A DNA stretch of 64,000 nucleotides from Wukongibacter sp050859025 (GCF_050859025.1 NZ_CP138200.1:5208001-5272000), one strand, 5' to 3'. Positions 1 through 13,000 are shown, counted from the first letter of the stretch. The notes: a model not told the origin generated them from the letters alone. Numbers and translations are program-made.

Positions 1-3000
1 TATAGCATCTACAATTTTTATATTCTTGTCATCAGCCACTTGATTTAGGATATGAATATAACTGTCCCTTATCCTTTCCATCGTCGATTTTTTAAATAAT
101 TGAGTAGAATATTCAAGATTAATTAATATCCTTTTATCTATCTCAAAAATATCAAAGGTAAAGTCAAACTTTGAAATATTTTTTCTAACCCCATATCCCT
201 TTAGAGTTAATCCTTCAAATGACATATCCTCATTTATCATATTTTTGAAGGAGAATACAACGCTAAAGAGTGGATTTCTACTATAATCCTTTCCAATTCC
301 CAGCTTTGTCACCAAATCTTCGAATTGATAGTCCTGATTCTCAAAGGCTTCAAGGGTACTTGTCTTTACTTCCTCTAAGAATTCAATAAATGTTTTTTCT
401 CCCCTAGGATAATTTCGTAATGGCAGCATATTTACAAACATTCCAATTATATTCTCCAAATCCTGATGGGGCCTTCCCGAGATAGGAGAGCCTACTACTA
501 TATCCTCTTGTCCAGAATAGCTGTAGAGCAAAATATTAAAGGCCGAAAGCAGAAGCATAAATAGGGTAATTTCATTTTCAGCTTCAAAGCTCTTTAATTT
601 TTTGACCAGCTCTAAATCCAGTTCAAACCTAATATCCTCCCCTTCAAAGTTCTTTATAGGCGGTCTTTGATAATCGGTAGCTACATTTAGTAAAGGTATT
701 TCTCCTCTAAACTTATTCAGCCAATACTCTTCCTGCTTTTCTAGCTGCGATGACTTCATTATCTCATTTTGCCAAATTGCATAGTCCTTATATTGTAGCT
801 TTAAGTCCGATAGCTTATCACCTTTGTATATTTTACAGAATTCATCTAATAAAATTACAATTGATATACCATCGGATATTATATGATGCATGTCAAAGAT
901 TAAAATATGACTATTTTCTCCCAGTTTCACTAATTCAGCTCGGAACAATGGAGCCTTACTAAGGTCAAAGGAACGAATGAAATCTTGAATAATACCATCC
1001 ACTGGAGTTTTTTTCTCCATTTCCCTATATCTCAGTTTGAATTCCACATCATCATGAACTCTTTGGACAACCTTCTCACCAACTATATCAAAGCTAGTTC
1101 TAAGGGAATCATGTCTATTTATAACTTCTATAAAGGTTTCTTCTACTTTGTTTCTTTCTATATTGCCTTCTATTAATATTGCTGAAGGCATGTTATAGGA
1201 AGTATTTTCTTCCTTCTGGGAATGGAGTATATACAATCTGTTTTGAGCCGACGATAGAGGATAATATTTCTCTTTCTTCTGGGCTTTGATAGATTTATAT
1301 ATACTTTTTCCACCTGTATTAATTATCTTAGATAAAGTATCTATTGTAGGATTGTTAAATATTTCACCAAATGAAATCTTTATATTGAATTCTTTGTGGA
1401 GCTTAGATATCAGGGCCATTATATCCAGTGAATTTCCTCCAAGCCCAAAAAAGCTATCATTAATACTTACCTCTTTAATTCCTAATATTTCAGACCAAAT
1501 CATAGCCATTCTTTTTTCCATTTCATTTCTTGGCGGTATATATACCTTTTCTTTGCTAGCCACGGGTTCAGGTAAAGCTTGATAGTCAATCTTTCCATTA
1601 ATTTTTTTAGGAATTTCCCTTAGCTTTATAATTTGATTAGGTATCATTCCCATCGGTAGCTTTTCTACCAAATATTCTTTAATAGCTTCTATGAATAGGC
1701 TTACATCTATCTCATTATCATTGAATCCTGTTACATAAACTACTAAGGCTTCACTTCCATTAATTGTTCTTTTGACTGCTACCCCTTCCTTTATCAAGGG
1801 GTGCTTTAATAATACATTCTCAATTCCCTCAAGCTCAATTCTAATTCCCCTTACCTTCACCTGTCTGTCAATTCGTCCAAGAAGATCAACATTTCCATCG
1901 GCTAGGTATTTTCCTAAATCTCCTGTCTTATAAATAAGATCTTCAGGATTATCGCTAAAGGGATTTTGAATGAATACCTTCTCATTCATATCTGGTAAAT
2001 TGTAATAGCCATAGGTTCTATAGGGAGTTCTGATATAGATTTCCCCTTCAAAGCCTTCATCACATGGCTTCATGTACTTGTCCAATATTATTAATCTCGC
2101 TCCTCTGATTGGCTTTCCAATTGGTATTCTTTCTCTATCTACATCTGACCTTTTGATTCTATAGAAGGTCTTTGTCATGGTGGTCTCAGTTGCTCCATAT
2201 AGATTGACTAGTTCAATTCTTTCATTGAATTTTTCATACCAATCCTTTAATTCCATAGAATTTATTTTTTCCCCCGATAGCAGAATATGTCTCAGCCCAT
2301 CAAATTCTTTTCCAGTTAAGGTCTGGGTATTGAATACTCTGAATATACTTGGAACACAGTGTATGAGATTTATCCTATTTCTATCAATCCAAGCTATCAA
2401 TTCTTCACTATCAGCCAATATTCCCATATCCTCGGGAATCAACAATCTTCCTCCAGAACAGAGGGGTACAAATAAATCCCTTAAAAATGCATCAAAGGCT
2501 GGAGTAATAAATTGACTGCTTCGAACATCCTCACCTATGCTAAACTCCTGTATTTCCCAGTTAATGAATTGTGCTAGACTTATATTTTTTCCAAGGACAG
2601 CCTTGGGCTTGCCCTTGGTTCCAGATGTAAAGTAGATATATATTTCATCCTCTGGTAGGTATTCAACATTCACGACTCTTTTATAGTAATCATTTTCAGC
2701 TGTTCCTTCATTATTATGTACTTCCGAGTAAGCCCCTGAACAAACTGGACAATTTGGGTCTCTCTCCAAATCAATCTCAGCTACATATCTATCACTCCAG
2801 CCCTCGTCCCAATCAAATCCCTGCTGTTTAGATATTTTTTTAAAATGTTCACTGAAGGAATAGGTTATTTGTTCATAGGCATAGGTATCTACTATATCCC
2901 TTGACCCATACTGATTAAATAGAAAGTATTTGTTGTATGCTGTTTTTTCATATCCCAATATAAGCTTTATCACTTCGTTAACAATAAAGCCCGTACATAG

Positions 3001-4071
3001 AAACAATGCTGGTGATGAAACTGGAACAGGTTTATCTTCATAGCTATCGGAAAATCTTTTAAGCTCTTTAATCTGTTCAATTTTCTCTTTATCATAGAGA
3101 CAATGAAAGCATGGTGTTTTAGGTGTATGAAATATTGCTGCATATGAATTTATTTGTATCATGGACGAAATAACATGGGGAATACCCTTCTTTACGGCAA
3201 CCTCCGACAGAGCCGATTTTGCTCCAAGGTCATCAACATTATCAAATATAATAGAGCAATCGCCCACAAGCTGGAGAGCATTTTCACTATTAATCCTCTC
3301 TTGGTGTACTACTACGTTAATATTTGGATTTATTATATTTATTGTTTTTTCAGCAGATAATGCCTTATTCATGCCAATACGAGACTCATCATGAAGTATT
3401 TGACGATTTAGATTTGATAATTCAACCTCATCAAAATCGCAAACGACTATTGTTCCAAAGCCTACAAGGGCAAGCTGCTGTATCAAGGGGGAAGCAGATC
3501 CCCCTGCACCAGCTACAAAAACCTTTGTATCCTTAAGCTTTTTTTGTCCTTCAATTCCCCAATTGTCAAGGAGCATCTGTCTTTTATATCTAGTTCTTTC
3601 ATTTTCATTGAACTCACAATTGCTAACTTCTTTAAGATTTATAGTTATATTGCTGCTTGAGTATAATCCCTCATTCACAGTGATTATTTTCAAGCCCCGT
3701 GATAGGCTTTGCCCTATGTCAGTTAAATTTTTAATGCTATTTTGATCGGTAATTATATAGGCCAGCTCAGTAGTTTCAATCATTGATTTGATTCTATCTT
3801 TAGGATAAGAACCACCTATTGGGACAAATACGCAGCCAGCCTTTAAAACTCCGAGCATGGCTATAATGAAATCAACCCTATCCTCCAGCATTAACCCTAT
3901 AAACGTCCCCTTTTCCAATCCACGAGCTAAAACCCAATTAGCTATATAGTTGGACTTTATGTTAAGCTCTTCATATGTTATTGTATGACTGCCGTATTCA
4001 ACTGCTATTTTGTCCTTATATTTTTCAAAGCTTTTTAACAGCCTATCCTGAATAGTTGAATTTCCTCCCAT
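1..4071 (-). CDS. NRPS, A domain split by ThiF/MoeB domain, then PCP-C (partial)
   Basis: This is the fourth NRPS gene of the locus and runs off the left edge after about 1357 codons. The ATG at 4071 follows a GGGGGA ribosome site that overlaps the stop of the upstream gene. Domains: start of an adenylation domain (A2 motif about residues 74-90), an inserted E1-like domain (about 160-450), then A3 (TSGTKGKPKAV from about 482) through A10 (NGKID), a carrier domain with Ser881 in GGNSL, and a condensation domain with H1062-H1063 in HHIISDG. By eye the specificity residues are D-A-R-H-L-S-L-M-T-K, which I cannot assign. A3 and A5 deviate from consensus (A5 reads NLYGATE, with Ala for Pro). The gene starts exactly at the C-A linker, so its first module is completed by the C domain ending the previous protein. 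The NRPS assignment is certain; the function of the insert is unknown. Confidence 0.93.
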   Translation of the reverse strand, partial: MGGNSTIQDRLLKSFEKYKDKIAVEYGSHTITYEELNIKSNYIANWVLARGLEKGTFIGLMLEDRVDFIIAMLGVLKAGCVFVPIGGSYPKDRIKSMIETTELAYIITDQNSIKNLTDIGQSLSRGLKIITVNEGLYSSSNITINLKEVSNCEFNENERTRYKRQMLLDNWGIEGQKKLKDTKVFVAGAGGSASPLIQQLALVGFGTIVVCDFDEVELSNLNRQILHDESRIGMNKALSAEKTINIINPNINVVVHQERINSENALQLVGDCSIIFDNVDDLGAKSALSEVAVKKGIPHVISSMIQINSYAAIFHTPKTPCFHCLYDKEKIEQIKELKRFSDSYEDKPVPVSSPALFLCTGFIVNEVIKLILGYEKTAYNKYFLFNQYGSRDIVDTYAYEQITYSFSEHFKKISKQQGFDWDEGWSDRYVAEIDLERDPNCPVCSGAYSEVHNNEGTAENDYYKRVVNVEYLPEDEIYIYFTSGTKGKPKAVLGKNISLAQFINWEIQEFSIGEDVRSSQFITPAFDAFLRDLFVPLCSGGRLLIPEDMGILADSEELIAWIDRNRINLIHCVPSIFRVFNTQTLTGKEFDGLRHILLSGEKINSMELKDWYEKFNERIELVNLYGATETTMTKTFYRIKRSDVDRERIPIGKPIRGARLIILDKYMKPCDEGFEGEIYIRTPYRTYGYYNLPDMNEKVFIQNPFSDNPEDLIYKTGDLGKYLADGNVDLLGRIDRQVKVRGIRIELEGIENVLLKHPLIKEGVAVKRTINGSEALVVYVTGFNDNEIDVSLFIEAIKEYLVEKLPMGMIPNQIIKLREIPKKINGKIDYQALPEPVASKEKVYIPPRNEMEKRMAMIWSEILGIKEVSINDSFFGLGGNSLDIMALISKLHKEFNIKISFGEIFNNPTIDTLSKIINTGGKSIYKSIKAQKKEKYYPLSSAQNRLYILHSQKEENTSYNMPSAILIEGNIERNKVEETFIEVINRHDSLRTSFDIVGEKVVQRVHDDVEFKLRYREMEKKTPVDGIIQDFIRSFDLSKAPLFRAELVKLGENSHILIFDMHHIISDGISIVILLDEFCKIYKGDKLSDLKLQYKDYAIWQNEIMKSSQLEKQEEYWLNKFRGEIPLLNVATDYQRPPIKNFEGEDIRFELDLELVKKLKSFEAENEITLFMLLLSAFNILLYSYSGQEDIVVGSPISGRPHQDLENIIGMFVNMLPLRNYPRGEKTFIEFLEEVKTSTLEAFENQDYQFEDLVTKLGIGKDYSRNPLFSVVFSFKNMINEDMSFEGLTLKGYGVRKNISKFDFTFDIFEIDKRILINLEYSTQLFKKSTMERIRDSYIHILNQVADDKNIKIVDAI
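2722..3594 (-). other. ThiF/MoeB/HesA-type E1-like domain inside the A domain
   Basis: This marks residues about 160-450 of the preceding protein, between A2 and A3 of the adenylation domain. Visible hallmarks are the RYKRQ start (R161), the glycine-rich nucleotide loop GAGGSAS (G188-G191), the acidic strand FDEVELSNLNRQ with its SNLNRQ signature, DNVDD in place of the usual D-x-x-DN, and two zinc-type pairs, CFHC (321-324) and CPVC (441-444). The helix ending NEVIKLILG is also typical. All main MoeB/ThiF elements are present, so the domain looks functional rather than degraded. E1-like enzymes adenylate a carboxylate, classically the C-terminus of a ubiquitin-like sulfur carrier, and MccB does so on a peptide. 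What this one activates is unknown. Confidence 0.9.
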
Positions 4072-4086
4072 ATTAGCAATGTCCCC

Positions 4087-7000
4087 CTAAAATTCGTTTT
4101 CTAGATCGTCATTAAATTCTATTTTAAATCTTTCTCTTTTCTCTTCATCCACTAATTCAATCTCAGATATAATCATATCGGGATTTTCTGTAATCAATAA
4201 AATTATCCTTTTTAAATATTCTATAAATCTTTCAATCGTTTCCTTTTTAAAAAGCTTTGTCGAGTATTCAATTGAAAAGAATAGTCTCTCACCTTCTTCG
4301 CAGCCTCCTAGCTTCATATCAAATTTTGAGGTCGTTTTTTCGTAATCATAAGGCCTCATGGTGAAGTCCAAAGAAGTTGTGGCAGCAGCTATCTCCTTTT
4401 CTGCAATATCTGTATTTTGAAACATAAATAATACATCAAATAGAGGATTTCGCCCAAGCTCTACTTTCTTATCCAACTTTTTGATTATGTCCTCAAATTG
4501 ATAGTCTTGATTCTCAAAGGCTTCTATTGTACTACTTCTTACCTCCCTTAGAAACTCTCTAAAGCTCTTGTTCCCTAGGGGATAGTTTCTTAGGGCCAAT
4601 GTATTTACAAATGGTCCCACTATTTTCTGTAGATCAGCATGGGTCCTTCCTGCCATAATCGTTCCAATAACTATATCCTCCTGCCCACTAAGCTTGGACA
4701 ATAATATGTTATATATCGAAAGAATTCCCATATATAAAGTTGCCCCTTCACAAATGACTATATCCTTTAAAAGCTTTGTTAGTCTGCTATCAATATAAAA
4801 GTCCATACAGCTTCCTTCATAGCTCCTAATATTTGGTCTTGGAAAGTCCAGCGGAAGGTTTAATGAAGGAACTTCTCCATTAAAGGTCCTTAGCCAAAAC
4901 TCCTCTTGCTTTTTGATCCTATCTATATACAGCTGTTTATTCTGCCAAACAGAATAATCCTTATATTGAAGCCCTAAATCTTCAAGGGGCTCATCATTAT
5001 ATGCCCTTATAAATTCTTCCATTAAAACTCCTGCCGATACTCCATCTGCTATTATATGGTGCATATCGAGCATAAGAAGATATTCATTTTCTACAAGCCT
5101 CACAAGCTCTACCCTTAATAGAGGTGGCCTTTTCAGTGAAAATGGACGGATAAATCTGCTTATTATTTCTTCTGATTTATATCCTTCTCTCTCACTATAT
5201 TTGAGTCTAAAGTCTACTTTCTCATATATCCTTTGCATTATGTCATCGTTTACTATTTCAAAGCCTGTTCTAAGGGCTTCGTGTCTTTCAATCAAACGTC
5301 TAAATGCTTTTTCAATCTTCTCTTCATCTATCATGCCTTCAAGATAGAATATAGTTGGGATATTATAGCTTAAATTACCCTCATCACGTTGATTGATTAT
5401 AAACATTCTTCTTTGTATAGTCGAAAGGGGATAGTATTTACTATTTTTAGCGGGCTCTATTGAAAAATATCTATCCTTATCAGCTCTCTCTATACATTTT
5501 CCTATAGCTCTTATAGTGGGAGTCTTAAATATTTCATTTAGCTGAATCCTTACATTCAATTCCTTTTCTATAAGGGTTGTAAGTGTAGTAGCCTTTAGTG
5601 AATGTCCCCCAATTTCAAAGAAATTATCATCTATTCCTATCTCAGCTTCTTTCTTTGATAATATACTACCCCATATTTCTACGAGCTTTCTTTCTATTTT
5701 GTTTCTAGGAGCTACATAGCTATCTTCATCCCTTACATCTTCATATCTCTGTTCTAGTACTATCCTATCTATTTTACCGTTTGGCGTAAGGGGGATCTCA
5801 TCAATTTCTATTATCCTTGCAGGTACCATATAATGGGGTAATTCCTTCTTGAGCTTCTCTTTTATTTCATGTATAGCTTCTTCTTTCTCAAGCACCACAT
5901 AGGCACATATATACCTTTCCTCTTCTTCTCCCTTGGTTACTACTATGGCTTCCTTTATTCCATCAATTAGGATGAGATGCTTCTCTATTTCTTCCAGCTC
6001 TATTCTATATCCCCTTATCTTAACTTGTTGGTCCGCTCTTCCAATAAATTCTATACTTCCATCGGACATCCATCTTGCAAGATCGCCAGTTTTATATATA
6101 ACTCCTTTAGCAAATGGATTTTTTATAAATTTCTTAGATGTAAGCTCTGGTCTGTTCAGGTAGCCCCTTGCTACGCCTGCTCCACCTATACATAGCTCTC
6201 CTAATGCTCCAATAGGCATTACATTATTTTCTTTGTCTAGTATATAGATCTTTGTATTTGCCATAGGTTTTCCTATGTTTTTTTCTAGACCCTCCCTCAG
6301 ATTTCTACCTATTGTAGAGGCGACCGCTCCTTCTGTAACTCCATATTCATTTACTATTTCTATATTCGGGTTCTTTTCCTTAGTCTTTCCTAATATATCG
6401 CTGCTGATTTTGTCTCCAGCCAGTGTTACTACCCTTATGCTTTTCGATTCATCCCTTGACAGATTTTCTAATATGGCTTTATATAATGCAGGGATGCTTA
6501 TAAAGTGTGTAACCCTGTTTTCTATTATCCTTTTCTTTATGCTTTCTAAGTCCTTTGCCCCTTCTTCTTCTAAGAGGATTACCCTTGCACCGGATATTAT
6601 TGGTGTGAAAAAACTCGTTATGAAACCATCAAAGGAGTGTGAAAACAGCTGAAGCGATACAGCTTCCTCTTCCATATTGTAGTATCTTTTTCTAGCTGTT
6701 AAGGTATTTACTGCATTTCTATGCTCTACTACTACTCCCTTTGGCTTTCCAGTTGTTCCTGAGGTATATATTACATAGGCTGCTGACTTAGGATTATTTA
6801 TATATCCCATATTCTCTTTACTTTCCTTATATATCTCATCATCATTTATATTTATTTCTAATGCTCTGCCTGTCGTATTTTTCCCATCGGTTATTATTAT
6901 CTCCGCTTTACTGTCTCCTATCATGTAGTCAATACGATCCCCTGGATAACCTGGATCTATAGGAAGATAAGCTCCTCCTGCCTTCAATATTCCCATGATT

Positions 7001-10000
7001 CCTATTATAAGCTCAATTGATTGATTCATCATTATACCAACTATGGTATCATTCTCTACTCCCATTTCTAGAAGCTTTGCAGCCAGCTGATTTGATTTCT
7101 CATTTAACTCTCTATATGTTATCCTATCTCTACCGCATATAACGGCTGTATTATCAGGGGTCTTCATTACCTGTTCTTCAAATAATCCATGTATTGTTTC
7201 ATCCTTCGGATATACTTCCTCTACAGTATTAAACTCATATACTAGTTGAGCCTCTTCCTCCTGAGATAACATTTTAATTTCTCCTAGCTTCAATTCCGAT
7301 TGTCTAACAATATTTTTTAGTATATTTATAAAGTGACTGCTTAGCCTTTCTATCGTTTCTTTTTTGAATAGGCTCGTACTGTATTCCAGATTTATTCTCA
7401 TCCCAGCTTCTGTTTTAAAAGCATTCAAGGTTATGTCAAATTTGGATGTCTTATTTTTGAATCCATAGGGGGTCATCTTTAGCCCTTCTATTTCTAACTC
7501 TTTTCTTTCCATATTTTGAAGTACAAGCATTGTATCAAATATAGGATTTCTACCCATATCCCTTTTGATATTAAGTTTTTCTACCAATTCCTCAAATTGA
7601 TAATCCTGATTTTCATAGGCCTCTAATGCATTTTTCTTCACCTCAGCTAAAAGCTCCTTAAAGGTCTTGCTACCTGTAGGTTTATTTCTCATCGCCAAGG
7701 TATTTACAAACATACCTATTATATTCTCTAAATCGGCATGGGATCTTCCAGCTATAGGAGAGCCAACTATTATGTCCTCCTGTCCAGTATATCTATATAT
7801 TAGTGTATTGTACGCTGAAAGTAATACCATATATAGGGTTGCTTCATTCCTTGCCGCTAAAGCTTCCAAATTATCAGTTAATTCTTTATCTAGCTCAAAG
7901 CCGATTTCAGCTCCTTCAAAATTCTTAATGGCTGGTCTTACATAATCCGTTTGAATATTCAAAACCGGCAGTTCACCCTTAAATCTGCTTAACCAATACT
8001 CTTCTTGCTTTTTAATTCTGTTCTCACTTTGGAGCTTTCTCTGCCATAGAGCATAATCCTTGTATTGCAGTCTTGTATCAGAAAGCTCTTTTCTTCTATA
8101 TAGCTTCATAAATTCTTCTATTAATATTCCCCTCGATACACCATCTGCAATAATATGATGCATATCAAGCATTAATACGTGCTTATTCTTTGAAAGCTTA
8201 ATAAGAGCCACTCTTAATAAAGGTGCTTTATCTAGGTCAAAGGGTCTTATAAAACCATCGATTTTTTCCTCAAGTTCTTCTTCCATTGTCTCTATATATT
8301 CTATATCTAGATCTAATTCGTCACATATCTGTTGAACCGGCTCTCCATCAACCATATGAAAGCTCGTTCTTAAGCTGTCATGTCTTTTTAATAATTTGTT
8401 AAATATTTCCTTCATTAGATTCTTATCTATGTCTGCTTCCAATATCAATATGGCAGGCATGTTATAGCTAATGCTTTTATCCTCAAATTGATTAAGTACA
8501 AACATTCTTTGCTGTGCTGAAGAAAGAGGATAATACTCCCTCATTTCAACGGGAACTATTTGGGAATATATGCTTTTATTCGCACTTTCTATATACTCTG
8601 ATATCATCTTTATGTTTGGTCCTTTAAAAATTTCAAATAAAGGTACCTCTACACCAAACTGTCTATAGATTTTTGACACCATACTAGTTGCTTTCAAGGA
8701 GTGCCCACCTAATTCAAAGAAGTTATCCTTTATTCCTATCCTATCTTCTATTGACAATACCTCTTGCCATATTTCTACCAAGCTTTCTTCCGTTTTGTTT
8801 CTTGGCTTTTCATATTGAGTACCTATATGCATTCTTCTATCGGGTATCGGAAGCTTCTTTCTATCTACCTTACCATTTGGTGTTAATGGAATACTATCTA
8901 CTTGGATGAAATATGCGGGAATCATATAGTCTGGCAATACCTTTGATAAATCCTGACGCAGCTCTGCTATTGCCAATTTTTTATTAGCTACTATATATCC
9001 GCATAGGTATTTTTCTTTATCGTTCTCCTCAATTACCACTACTACTGCTTCCTTGATGTCTTTATGCTTTAATATACTTCCTTCTATTTCCCCCGGCTCT
9101 ACCCTGTATCCTCTGATCTTGACTTGATTGTCTATTCTTCCGAGAAATTCTATAGTTCCATCGGGCAGCCATCTAGCTAAATCTCCCGTTTTATATATCT
9201 TTGTATCAGCTAAAAATGGATTTTCAATAAATTTTTCAGCCGTAAGCTCAGGTCTGTTAAGGTATCCTTTTGCTAATCCATCCCCAGAGATACAAAGCTC
9301 GCCCGGTACTCCAATTGGTTGTGGATTTTTATATTTATCTAGAATATAAACTCTAGTATTATTTATTGGCTTGCCTAAGGTCGGTCTTTCTTTAAACTCT
9401 TCAATCTTGTTGCAGTCTAGTATCTGGGCTATTGCTCCGATTGTAGTTTCAGTTGGTCCATAATGGTTCATAATTTGAATACGATCATACATTTTATATG
9501 TCTTTTCAACATCTTTAGCCCTTATTTCTTCCCCTCCAAGAACTATCAGCCTCAAGAACCAATTCAATTTACTTTGGAAGCTATGGCTGTCAACTAATGT
9601 TGAATAAAGGGATGGTGTCAGTTTTATGAAACTAATTCTATTTTCCTCTAGATAGCTCATTAGCTTCTCAGGGTATAAATAAGTATCCTTTGAAACTAAG
9701 TGCAATTCCCCTCCAACTAAGATTGAAGAGTATAGGGTTGTATATCCTAAGTCAAAGGCAAAGGAGGACAATAATAACCCCTTATCTCTATTATTTAATC
9801 CAGACGTTTCAATAAACCAGTCTGTATAATTAGCTAAATTGCGATTAGTCAAAAATGTTCCTTTAGCCTTCCCAGTGGTTCCAGAGGTATATATTACATA
9901 TACTAAATCATTAGCATTACTTATGCTTTCTAAATTACTACTATCCTCTTTAGATATATTATTATACTCAAGGTCTATAACCTCTGCTTCAAAGCTAGAT

Positions 10001-13000
10001 TTAATCATGTCGACTAGAGAGCTTTGGGTTAACACCAACTTGCTACCGCTGTCCTCAAGTATATATTTTATTCTGTTCTCAGGAAATTCAGGATCTATCG
10101 GAAGGTACGCTCCTCCGGCCTTTAACACGGCTAATATACCCATAATCATTTCTATTGATGGTTGTGAAATTATTCCTACTATTGTATTAACTCCTACATT
10201 CTTTTCTCTAAGTATTCGTGCCAATTGATTTGATCTTCTATTAAGCTCACTATAGCTTAACTTTTTTTCCCCAAATACTACGGCTGTACTATCTGGAGTG
10301 CGTCCTACCTGCTCCTGAAACAGCTCATGTATAGTTCTATCCATCGGATATTCCGCCTTCGTATTATTAAAGTCATATAACACCCTGGACTCTTCTTCCC
10401 GTGGCAGCATATTTATTTTCATAAGCTTTATTTCCGGCTTTTCCGTTATTTTCTTTAGAATATTTATAAAATGCTTACTAAGCCTATCCATAGTATCCTT
10501 TTTAAATAGAGCTACGCTATATTCCAAATTGAATTTTATTTCCCCCTGCATTTCGGATGCCCTTAGAGAAATATCAAACTTTGATGTTTTTCTTTTGAAT
10601 TGGAAGGGTTTTATTTCTAATCCCTTTATCTTAAGCTCCTTTATGTCCACATTTTGCAACATAAACATAGTATCGAACAAAGGATTTCTACCCATATTCC
10701 TTTTAATATTAAGCTTTTCTACTAATTCTTCAAATTGATAATCCTGATTTTCATAGGCCTTTAATGCATTTTCCTTTACTTCTCTTAGAAAGCCCTCAAA
10801 GGTTTTGTTACTATCGGGATTATTTCTCATGGCCAAGGTATTTACAAACATCCCCACAATATTCTTCATATCATCATGGAATCTGCCTGCTATGGGAGAA
10901 CCTACTATTATATCTTCTTGACCTGTATATTTATATAGCAGTATATTATAAGCAGCAAGCAACACCATATAGAGAGTTACCTCATTTGCCTTTGCTAGAT
11001 TTTTCAATTTATCCGTAAGCTCTTTATCTATTTTAAAGTTTATTTCATCTCCATTGAAATTCTGAACTACAGGTCTTGTATAATCCGTTTGAATATCTAA
11101 TGCAGGTATTTCACCTTTAAATCTATCAAGCCAATATTTTTCCTGCTTCTTGATTCTCTCTTCATTTTGTATATCTCTTTGCCATAGGGCATAATCCTTA
11201 TATTGCAGACTTATCTCTGGAAGTTCATGTCCTTCATATCCTTTTATGAATTCATCCATTAGTATTCCTACGGATACTGCATCCGTAATGATATGATGCA
11301 TATCAAGTAAAAATATATGTTCATCCTCTGAAAGCTTTGCTAAGGCTATTCTTAATAATGGAGCATTCCTTAAATCAAAGGGTCTAATAAATTCTTTGAT
11401 TCCCTTCTCTATTTCTTCTTCCTTCCACTCCATATATTCTATTTTAAAGTCTACCTCATCACATACTATTTGTACCGGCTCATCATCTATCATTTTGAAG
11501 CCTGTTCTTAGAACTTCGTGTCTCATGATAAGCCTTTTAAATACTTCTTTAAGCCTTTCTTTATCTAAAAAGCCCTTTATTCTCATTATTGTAGGTACAT
11601 TATAGTTTATGGTCTCCCTAGAGATTTGATTTAGCATATACATTCTTTTTTGAGCCGATGATAATATATAGCTTTCTCTTTTTTCGGCTGGTTTTATAGG
11701 ACCGTAGTTACTTTCTTGAGCTTCACTTATGTATTGAGAAATTCCTTTAATATATGGATTTTTAAATATTTCCTTAAGGGGTATTTCTACTCCTAATTCC
11801 TTATGAATCCTTGCTGCCAACATTGTAACCATTAATGAATGTCCACCTAAATCAAAGAAATTATCCTTTGTCCCTATTTTTTCATCTATTGATAATATAT
11901 CCTGCCATATTACTACTAAGGCCTCTTCTATTCCATTACTTGGCTCCTCATATTCAAGTCCTATTTTGCTTTTTATGTCGGGTTTTGGTAAGTTTTTTCT
12001 ATCAACCTTACCATTTTGCGTTATGGGTAAAACCTCCATCTGAATAAAGTATGCTGGTATCATATAGTCTGGTAATTCCCTTGACAAATATTTTTTTAAA
12101 TCTAATTCCTTAAGTTCCTTATCAGCTACTATATATCCACATAGATATTTCTCTTTTCTTTCATTCTCCTTTGCTTCAACCACTGCTTCTCTTATATCTC
12201 TATGCTTTAAGAGATTATTTTCTATCTCACCCAGCTCTATTCTATATCCTCTAATCTTGACTTGGTTATCTATTCTTCCTAGAAATTCTATATTGCCATC
12301 AGGCAACCACCTAGCCAAGTCCCCAGTTTTATACATTCTTGTTCCTTTTGCGAACCTATTTTCTATAAACTTTTCCTTTGTGGCTTCAGGTCTATTAAGG
12401 TACCCTCTTGCCACGCCCTCTCCCGATATACATAATTCACCTGGTACGCCAATAGGCTGTATTCGATTATATTTATCGACTATATAGACCCTTGTATTCC
12501 ATATGGGTTTTCCTATTGGAATATTGTCAAGGGCCCTAGCCACCTCATAGGATGTAGTTACAACTGTATTTTCAGTGGGGCCATAATTGTTTATCAACTT
12601 ATAATTGCAACTTTTATAATCCTTTAGCTTATCTCCTCCTGCAAGCAATACCCTTAATGTAGAATTTTCAACCTCTTTAAAGCGTTCATACATTTGTGTA
12701 GGAAGAAAAGAGATAGTTATTTTGTTATTCTCAAAGAATTCATTTATTCTATTTATATCTAACCTTATTTCATTTGGAATCATGTATATGGCTGCTCCAA
12801 TGGTTAAATAAGGGAATATCTCCCATACTGAAGCATCAAATCCAAAGCCTGCATACTTCGATGCTCTATCCTTAGATGTTACTGAATAATAGCTATTATG
12901 CCAAGTACAGAGATTGATTAAGGATCTATGTTCAATCATTACACCCTTGGGTTTTCCCGTGGAGCCCGATGTGTATATTACGTATGCTAAATCCGTTGAT

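Noticed and set aside
5933..6652. Plus-strand open frames across the NRPS genes
   Set aside because: They lie antisense to clear NRPS domains, lack ribosome sites and show no family resemblance; low GC and codon bias make such shadow frames common here.
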